Below are positions 8,000 to 11,518 of a stretch of DNA of 11,518 bases, in pieces. Location of the stretch: positions 1-11,518 of the forward strand of contig JAPUJS010000229.1 in assembly GCA_027296045.1 (NCBI GenBank), read 5' to 3'. Made by a program: the position numbers and the translations under genes. Position 1 is the stretch's first letter. The number at the start of each line of letters is the position of its first letter. The notes under the pieces were generated by a model that had not been told where the DNA came from, did no database searches, and worked only from the letters and a program-made list of their open reading frames with translations. The stretch is from a bacterium (GTDB lineage: Bacteria; Latescibacterota; UBA2968).

Positions 8000-8794
8000 T
8001 TAGATCACCTGTTCCGAAATCAGCTTATCAGCCAGAACTTCAGCAGCTTCAGCAGGCGAACCTTCAATCCATTCGACCCGGGCTTCGCGAGCAGGCGGCA
8101 AATATACATCGGGCCACATCACCTGAGAACCGGCCCGGCCCACCTGATCGGCCTCCAAACCCAGATCGGCGATACTCCAGACCGGGATAGTTGCGCCCGC
8201 TGCCCGACGAATCCCGATAAAACTGGGGTAACGCGGTTCTCCGATCTCTTTCACCACGCTGATCACGGCCGGCAACCTGCAACGAACCGTCTCCCGGCTT
8301 CCCTCCAGAAGCCGCACCGCCGTAAGACTTCGGGCCTCCGGATCCACCGCTTTCAGCTCTGCCACATACGAAAGCTGAGGCCGATCCATCAGCGCGGCAA
8401 TCTGAATAGATGTGGCAGCCGTATTCCCGTCGATAGCAGATCGTCCGGCTACAAGAAGATCAAAATCGCCCACCTTGCGAATGGCTGCAGTCAGCACCCG
8501 GGCCGTGGTCAAACAATCGCTGTCTTCCAGCGCCGGGTCCGAAATCAAAACGGCCTCATCGGCCCCCATTGCCAGACCCGTTTTGAGCGCTTCGGTAGCT
8601 TCAGCCCTGCCCATGCACAACAGGGTCACCTTGCCGCTGTGTGCTTCTTTCACCTGAATCGCCATTTCAAGCGCATACTCGTCCCAGGGATTGACAATGC
8701 GAGGACCGCCGTCTGCCATCAGTTGCAACCCGTCCATACGGCCTGAAAGCTGGGCCGTATCTGCAACTTGCTTAATCAGAGCAATGATATTCAC
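8000..8794 (-). CDS. etfB: Electron transfer flavoprotein beta subunit EtfB
   Basis: The 264-residue protein is of normal EtfB length. Seen motifs: KQVADT (8-13), NPWDEYALEMA (35-45), CMGRAEATEALKTGLAMGAD (60-79), AGRSAIDGNTA (117-127) and the beta-subunit signature region RETVRCRLPAVISVVKEIG (168-186), followed by EPRYPSFIGIRRA (186-198), the arm that contacts partner dehydrogenases. EtfB binds AMP in ordinary ETFs or a second FAD in electron-bifurcating ones. The DGNTA stretch resembles the DGDT-x-Q element of FAD-binding EtfB but lacks the Gln, so this cannot be decided by eye. The start is a GTG at 8794 with AAGGA at 8801-8805, 6 bases upstream. It lies 22 bases behind the acyl-CoA dehydrogenase and 30 before etfA, so the three are clearly one transcript. 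Confidence 0.93.
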   Translation of the reverse strand: MNIIALIKQVADTAQLSGRMDGLQLMADGGPRIVNPWDEYALEMAIQVKEAHSGKVTLLCMGRAEATEALKTGLAMGADEAVLISDPALEDSDCLTTARVLTAAIRKVGDFDLLVAGRSAIDGNTAATSIQIAALMDRPQLSYVAELKAVDPEARSLTAVRLLEGSRETVRCRLPAVISVVKEIGEPRYPSFIGIRRAAGATIPVWSIADLGLEADQVGRAGSQVMWPDVYLPPAREARVEWIEGSPAEAAEVLADKLISEQVI

Positions 8795-8816
8795 GCGGGT
8801 TCCTTATTTTAGGAAT

Positions 8817-10025
8817 TTAGGCCTCCGCCTGCCAGTATTCCCGATCATAAGCCGGCAATTCACACCGCAGGGGCCTGTCTTCGCGCACACCCAATATATA
8901 GGCTGCTTGCATCAACTGATGAATCTGAGACGTGCCCTCATAAATCAGAGCCCCTTTGCTATTGCGAAGATGCCGCTCAACATTGTATTCGTCGGAAAAG
9001 CCATACGCCCCGTGAATCTGCACGGCGTCGTTGGCCGTTTTATTGGCCTCTTCCGTACAATACCATTTGGCCATACTCACTTCACGTGTGTGACGAATGC
9101 CCCTATTTTTCATCCACCCCACCTTGTGTGTCAGCAGCGTACCCAGATCAATGCGCTGTTGCATCAGTGCAATCATCTGCTGCACCAGTTGATAATCCGC
9201 AATAGGCTTGCCAAACGTCTTGCGATCGCGGGCATAGCGCACCGATTCTTCCAGACAGGATTTCATCATCCCGATAGCCCCGGCAGCCACTGTATAGCGG
9301 CCATTGTCCAGCGCACTCATCGCAATCTTAAATCCCTCGCCCTCTTCGCCCAGGCGGTGGCTCTCGGGCACCGGCACATGGTCCATATTGATCCAGCCGG
9401 TATTGCTGGCCCGAGCACCCATTTTACCTTCAATGGTTCCCGTGGTCAACCCCGTCCAGCCTCGCTCCAGAATAAAAGCCGTGATGCCGCGCACCCCCAG
9501 ATCGGCACCTGTTTTGGCAAACACCAGAAAACGGTCGGCCACATCCGCCAGGGTAATCCACATCTTTTCGCCCGTCAAAATATACTGGTCGCCTTCTTTG
9601 CGGGCCCGACTGGTCATTGCGCCCACATCGGAGCCGGCCCCCGGTTCTGTCAGGCCAAAACAGGCCGACAGTTCACCTGTAGCCAGGGGCGGCAAAAACA
9701 ACTGTTTTTGCTCCTCGGTACCCCACTGAAAAATAGGCAAACTGTGCAGTGCCAGGTGAACAGCAATCGTTTCCCTCACAGAAGTATCGGCCCATTCCAA
9801 CCCCTCGGAAACAATGCCTAAGGAAATATAATCCATACCTGCCCCGCCATACCGCACAGGCAAGCAGACTCCCATCAACCCCTGAGCCCCCATTTTGGCT
9901 AAGAGATCCGGTGGCATAGTATGATTCCGGTCGTGCTCTTTGATAATGGGCATGATCTCCTTACGGGCAAAATCGTATACCATTTGCTCGATCATTTTGT
10001 GTTCTTCATTGAGTGCAAAGTCCAT
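8817..10025 (-). CDS. Acyl-CoA dehydrogenase (FAD-dependent)
   Basis: The 402-residue protein has the usual three-domain acyl-CoA dehydrogenase plan. Signature 1 is LTEPGAGSD (125-133) with the FAD/substrate segment around EKMWIT (153-158). Residues KMGARASNTG (201-210) and RKTFGKPIADYQLVQ (268-282) are family-typical. Signature 2 contains QIHGAYGF (336-343) and IYEGTSQIH (361-369), where E363 is at the position of the catalytic base of medium- and short-chain enzymes. It oxidises an acyl-CoA to the 2-enoyl-CoA and gives the electrons to ETF; etfB and etfA follow directly. Chain length or substrate cannot be read from the sequence. WITLADVAD has Leu where many homologues have Asn (WITNA). The start at 10025 fits the family's N-terminus (MDFALNEEHK). 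The frame stays open back to 10199, but the added 58 residues are hydrophobic and basic and unlike the family. Its Shine-Dalgarno (AAGAGA) is weak. Confidence 0.95.
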   Translation of the reverse strand: MDFALNEEHKMIEQMVYDFARKEIMPIIKEHDRNHTMPPDLLAKMGAQGLMGVCLPVRYGGAGMDYISLGIVSEGLEWADTSVRETIAVHLALHSLPIFQWGTEEQKQLFLPPLATGELSACFGLTEPGAGSDVGAMTSRARKEGDQYILTGEKMWITLADVADRFLVFAKTGADLGVRGITAFILERGWTGLTTGTIEGKMGARASNTGWINMDHVPVPESHRLGEEGEGFKIAMSALDNGRYTVAAGAIGMMKSCLEESVRYARDRKTFGKPIADYQLVQQMIALMQQRIDLGTLLTHKVGWMKNRGIRHTREVSMAKWYCTEEANKTANDAVQIHGAYGFSDEYNVERHLRNSKGALIYEGTSQIHQLMQAAYILGVREDRPLRCELPAYDREYWQAEA

Positions 10026-10088
10026 ACGCGATCTCTTGATGATAGGTTCAAAAATAACTACCCGAATCACAATGCCAAATTCGGCGTG

Positions 10089-10098
10089 ACCGGCCGGT
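10089..10098. promoter_or_regulatory. Perfect palindrome ACCGGCCGGT, candidate operator
   Basis: A perfect 10-base palindrome lies 63 bases upstream of the acyl-CoA dehydrogenase start, just before a TATAAC on the transcribed strand. TetR-type regulators of fatty-acid genes often bind short GC-rich palindromes of the ACCG...CGGT kind. A role here is inference; a 10-base GC-rich palindrome can arise by chance. Confidence 0.25.
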
Positions 10099-10215
10099 GT
10101 TTCAGGGTTATACGATAGCAAAAGACAAGCGAGGGCGAAATAGAAAAATTTCCTAACCCACCCTTTCCTGAAATTTGGTTTGAGTCCGGCCCTCGGCATT
10201 CTTATGCAAACATTT

Positions 10216-10239
10216 AACGGCTCCCCATCGGGAGCCGTT
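10216..10239 (-). terminator. Perfect 10-bp hairpin, candidate transcription terminator
   Basis: The arms AACGGCTCCC and GGGAGCCGTT pair perfectly over 10 bp with a 4-base loop. It sits about 100 bases past the toxin stop codon and about 190 bases before the acyl-CoA dehydrogenase start, where a terminator for the toxin-antitoxin transcript is expected. The T-tracts are poor on both strands: AAATGTTTG after the stem on the minus strand, TGTGCTT on the plus strand. Termination may be inefficient, or the hairpin may have another role. Confidence 0.45.
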
Positions 10240-10279
10240 TGTGCTTAAACAAGCTGTTCTCCATCCAAAGCGTCTGATA

Positions 10280-10301
10280 TGAGAATAGAAACGCATTCTC
10301 A
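10280..10301. repeat. Inverted repeat TGAGAAT-N8-ATTCTCA
   Basis: Perfect 7-base arms at 10280-10286 and 10295-10301 flank an 8-base spacer, just downstream of the toxin gene. The half-sites resemble those of Fur boxes, but Fur sites normally have a spacing of one base between such heptamers. It could be an operator or a weak RNA hairpin; there is no further evidence. Confidence 0.35.
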
Positions 10302-10307
10302 GTGCCG
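10291..10307 (-). promoter_or_regulatory. Weak sigma-54-like (-24/-12) element
   Basis: Reading on the minus strand, CGGCACT-GAGA-ATGC keeps the invariant GG (10305-10306) and GC (10293-10294) exactly 10 bases apart, as well as CAC, of the consensus TGGCACG-N4-TTGC. Four other positions differ. It lies about 270 bases upstream of the acyl-CoA dehydrogenase, with the hairpin in between. The operon encodes a sigma-54 activator, so the element is worth noting, but a chance match is likely. Confidence 0.18.
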
Positions 10308-10338
10308 TCTCCATCATTTTTGTTGACGTGATGAGTTC

Positions 10339-10596
10339 CTACCGATATACATCTCTCCGGTGCCCAACTTCTACGATCAGCACCACCAGAACGTCGTCAC
10401 GTACCTCGTAGAGTACCCGGTATTGCCCCACTCGGATGCGGTATATGTTTTGCCCACCCCGCAGTTTGATCGCCCCTCTCGGACGGGGATCTTCTGCCAA
10501 AGCTTCCAGTCGGGGCTCGATCCTGGCCCTCATCTGGTCTGGCAGTGCGGCAAGCTGGCGGCGGGCTTTGTGTTCGATCTGAACTGTATAGGACAC
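10339..10596 (-). CDS. RelE/ParE-family toxin of a type II toxin-antitoxin pair
   Basis: The 85-residue protein matches RelE in size and pattern: an N-terminal beta strand and two helices (MSYTVQIEHKARRQLAALP), then KLRGGQNIYRIRVGQYRVLYE (44-64), and the C-terminal VGHRRDVYR (77-85). R60 (GQYR), R80/R81 and Y84 occupy places of residues used for mRNA cleavage on the ribosome by RelE, so an RNase toxin is more likely than a gyrase-targeting ParE. The start is GTG at 10596, with AGGA about 9 bases upstream, inside the end of the antitoxin gene. Only 3 bases separate it from the antitoxin stop, the usual antitoxin-first layout that keeps toxin synthesis coupled. It is probably autoregulated by the complex. 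Confidence 0.88.
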   Translation of the reverse strand: MSYTVQIEHKARRQLAALPDQMRARIEPRLEALAEDPRPRGAIKLRGGQNIYRIRVGQYRVLYEVRDDVLVVLIVEVGHRRDVYR

Positions 10597-10599
10597 CGG

Positions 10600-10863
10600 C
10601 TAAAGTCCTAGACCCTTTTTAATCTTGCTCAAGGGCACCGGCTTTTCTCCAGTCCGCTCCGCTTCAGCCCGAGCTTCGTGGATGGATTGCAGGTCCAGCA
10701 CATCCTCTACGAACTGGAAGATTTCGGGTTCTGGCAGTCCCGCCTCTTTGGCCAGACTGACAGCTCGGTCAAAAGCAGCCGAAAGTGCCTTTTGCTGATC
10801 CTCTGGCAACGCCTCAAAAGTCGGACACGACGGCGGTGCATCTGCTTGAAGCTTTTCTACCAT
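10600..10863 (-). CDS. Putative antitoxin partner of the RelE-like toxin
   Basis: The product is an acidic 87-residue protein encoded directly before the toxin. The C-terminus (RTGEKPVPLSKIKKGLGL) has the look of RelB-type antitoxin tails that wrap around the toxin. The middle (EALPEDQQKALSAAFDRAV, FVEDVLDLQSIHEARAEAE) is helical and shows no clear ribbon-helix-helix or HTH pattern, so the DNA-binding family is not recognised. The ATG at 10863 was chosen: it has AAAAGGA at 10871-10877 with a 7-base spacer from the GGA. A TTG six codons upstream (10881), with AGGGGA ahead of it, is the alternative and would give 93 residues. The function rests mostly on context. Confidence 0.75.
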   Translation of the reverse strand: MVEKLQADAPPSCPTFEALPEDQQKALSAAFDRAVSLAKEAGLPEPEIFQFVEDVLDLQSIHEARAEAERTGEKPVPLSKIKKGLGL

Positions 10864-10910
10864 CTCGATTTCCTTTTCCAATCCATCCCCTGAAAAAGAT
10901 CACATACGAT

Positions 10911-11051
10911 TCAAAGACAGCCATCCCCAAAGACATCGTCATCAACCGGATTGGATTGCCAGCCTTTGAATTTTTTGTTGGCAATTACCACATCATATCT
11001 ACCTGTCTTCTTGCCATCAAGCACACCCCGATTAATAATATCGACTAGCAT
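10911..11051 (-). CDS. Hypothetical 46-residue ORF upstream of the antitoxin
   Basis: This is a small ORF not recognised as any family. It starts MLVDIINRGVLDGKKTGRYD and contains VVIANKKFKGWQ and a very acidic end (DDDVFGDG). Composition looks protein-like, but the ATG has no Shine-Dalgarno. The frame is open upstream only to about 11098. A second, 23-residue frame (11032-11103, MNLIDTTTAVQEKF...) starts just after the promoter at 11130-11157 and overlaps it in another phase; the two could be parts of one frameshifted gene. It ends 47 bases before the antitoxin ATG. It may be a real small protein, a decayed gene, or mere leader RNA. Confidence 0.25.
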   Translation of the reverse strand: MLVDIINRGVLDGKKTGRYDVVIANKKFKGWQSNPVDDDVFGDGCL

Positions 11052-11129
11052 TCCGTGAACAGAATTTCTCCTGGACAGCCGTTGTAGTATCGATCAGATT
11101 CATATGATAAAATCCCCCTTTCTCCTGCT

Positions 11130-11157
11130 AATATAGCCTTGTTTCGACACAAGTCAA
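11130..11157 (-). promoter_or_regulatory. Near-consensus sigma-70 promoter for the toxin-antitoxin region
   Basis: On the minus strand, TTGACT (11152-11157) and TATATT (11130-11135) are separated by 16 bases, each matching five of six consensus positions. Downstream lie a purine-rich AGGAGAAAGGGGG stretch, two tiny ORFs and then the antitoxin and toxin genes, with no hairpin in between. It is the best promoter in the window and probably drives the toxin-antitoxin operon. Confidence 0.55.
11138..11153. promoter_or_regulatory. Operator-like palindrome in the promoter spacer
   Basis: CTTGTTTCGACACAAG is a 16-base palindrome with 14 of 16 positions symmetric, placed between the -35 and -10 boxes and touching the -35. 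Toxin-antitoxin operons are commonly repressed by the antitoxin or the complex at palindromes that overlap the promoter, so this is the likely autoregulatory site (inference). Confidence 0.4.
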
Positions 11158-11194
11158 GAGAGGGTGCAGTATGAAAAAATTCATATCTGTCTAG

Positions 11195-11386
11195 GTTTTT
11201 TACTTTTTGGATTCCAATGGCGACCTGTACAGAACCAAAGCGGCCTTTCTTTTTAGGGAGGAAGTGAACGCCCTTTTGGACGCCTGCGCCGACCGCATCA
11301 AGCCTCTGGTGACGCTGGCCGTTTATACGGGGATGCGGTTTGGAGATCTGACGGGCCTTGAATGGCGGGATGTGGACATAACATAA
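11195..11386 (+). pseudogene. Remnant of a tyrosine recombinase (phage-type integrase)
   Basis: About 63 codons on the plus strand encode the start of an integrase catalytic domain: LFREEVNALLDACADRIKPL, then TLAVYTGMRFGDLTGLEWRD and VDIT before a TAA at 11384-11386. TGMR carries the first catalytic Arg (codon 11336-11338); the later His-x-x-Arg and Tyr boxes are absent. In the same frame a TAG at 11192-11194 cuts it off from an upstream ATG at 11171 that follows GAGAGGG. Both ends are therefore broken. It is the only plus-strand coding trace in the window, and it marks past integration of a mobile element next to the toxin-antitoxin pair. Confidence 0.75.
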
Positions 11387-11518
11387 GGTATGAAATCTGG
11401 CCCGTGCGATTTCTTGTTGACATCAACTCATAATAAACATTAGTTAACCTTGTATACCCACCCCTTTTCGGCACTGGACAAGACCGATGGCAAAACGGGC
11501 AGATACAGGCTAAGGTCA
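11387..11518. other. Non-coding tail of window
   Basis: AT-rich in its first half. No continuation of the integrase catalytic domain was found in any plus-strand frame, and no RNA gene or attachment-site repeat was recognised. Confidence 0.5.

Larger units (their letters stand above)
10026..10338. other. Intergenic spacer between toxin-antitoxin pair and metabolic operon
   Basis: This spacer of about 310 bases holds no convincing gene. It contains, from left to right, a perfect 10-base palindrome (10089-10098), a strong hairpin (10216-10239) and a 7-base inverted repeat with an 8-base loop (10280-10301) that overlaps a weak sigma-54-like element. The promoter of the metabolic operon should lie here, but I see no convincing sigma-70 promoter; a TATAAC at 10107-10112 (minus strand) lacks a good -35 partner. 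Confidence 0.6.

Noticed and set aside
8691..9821. Plus-strand open frame of 376 codons
   Set aside because: Antisense to the acyl-CoA dehydrogenase; no recognisable domain.
10026..10199. N-terminal extension of the acyl-CoA dehydrogenase with a hydrophobic stretch that looks like a signal peptide
   Set aside because: The family starts at MDFALNEEHK (10025). The extension is the non-coding spacer read through and contains the palindrome; acyl-CoA dehydrogenases of this type are cytoplasmic.
10323..10351. Sigma-70-like TTGACG-N17-TATACA on the plus strand
   Set aside because: It would fire antisense into the end of the toxin gene, with no gene ahead. The -10 box is a partial match; probably chance.
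11465..11518. Reading KTDGKTGRYR near the right edge resembles DGKKTGRYD in the small ORF at 10911-11051
   Set aside because: The match is short, on opposite strands, and the surrounding bases do not align well; probably coincidence.

Overview
The window is dominated by one long block of co-directional genes on the minus strand. In transcription order, from right to left, these are an acyl-CoA dehydrogenase, etfB, etfA, a membrane ETF:quinone oxidoreductase of the cytochrome b / Fe-S / CCG type, lutA, lutB, lutC, a soluble two-PAS histidine kinase, and an NtrC-type sigma-54 response regulator cut by the left window edge. Gaps inside the block are 18 to 75 bases, and three junctions (lutA/lutB, lutB/lutC, kinase/regulator) are 4-base ATGA overlaps. 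It therefore reads as one operon of about 10 kb, or two closely linked ones.

The metabolic logic is coherent. The acyl-CoA dehydrogenase passes electrons to EtfAB. The membrane protein re-oxidises EtfAB and reduces (mena)quinone. LutABC is the iron-sulfur lactate-utilisation complex, a second entry point for electrons from an organic acid. The two-component pair sits last. The second PAS domain of the kinase carries the FixL-type heme-pocket signature, including the proximal His (H205) and the distal Arg (R225). The inferred picture is an oxygen- or heme-ligand-sensing switch that controls, or is at least co-expressed with, a fatty-acid and lactate oxidation module through a sigma-54 activator.

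Right of position 10026 the character changes. A spacer of about 310 bases holds a strong hairpin, a perfect palindrome and another inverted repeat. It is followed by a RelE-type toxin-antitoxin pair (minus strand), a near-consensus promoter with an operator-like palindrome in its spacer, one or two tiny ORFs of unclear status, and a plus-strand remnant of a tyrosine recombinase. This is a small accessory segment, probably the scar of an integrated element, and by eye it is more AT-rich than the metabolic block.

The organism is a bacterium with respiratory (probably menaquinone-based) metabolism, sigma-54 regulation and moderate GC content. Nothing in the window fixes its phylum. The mix of genes is compatible with Deltaproteobacteria-like or deep-branching environmental lineages, but that is only a guess. 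No tRNA, rRNA, CRISPR array or intact insertion sequence was seen.
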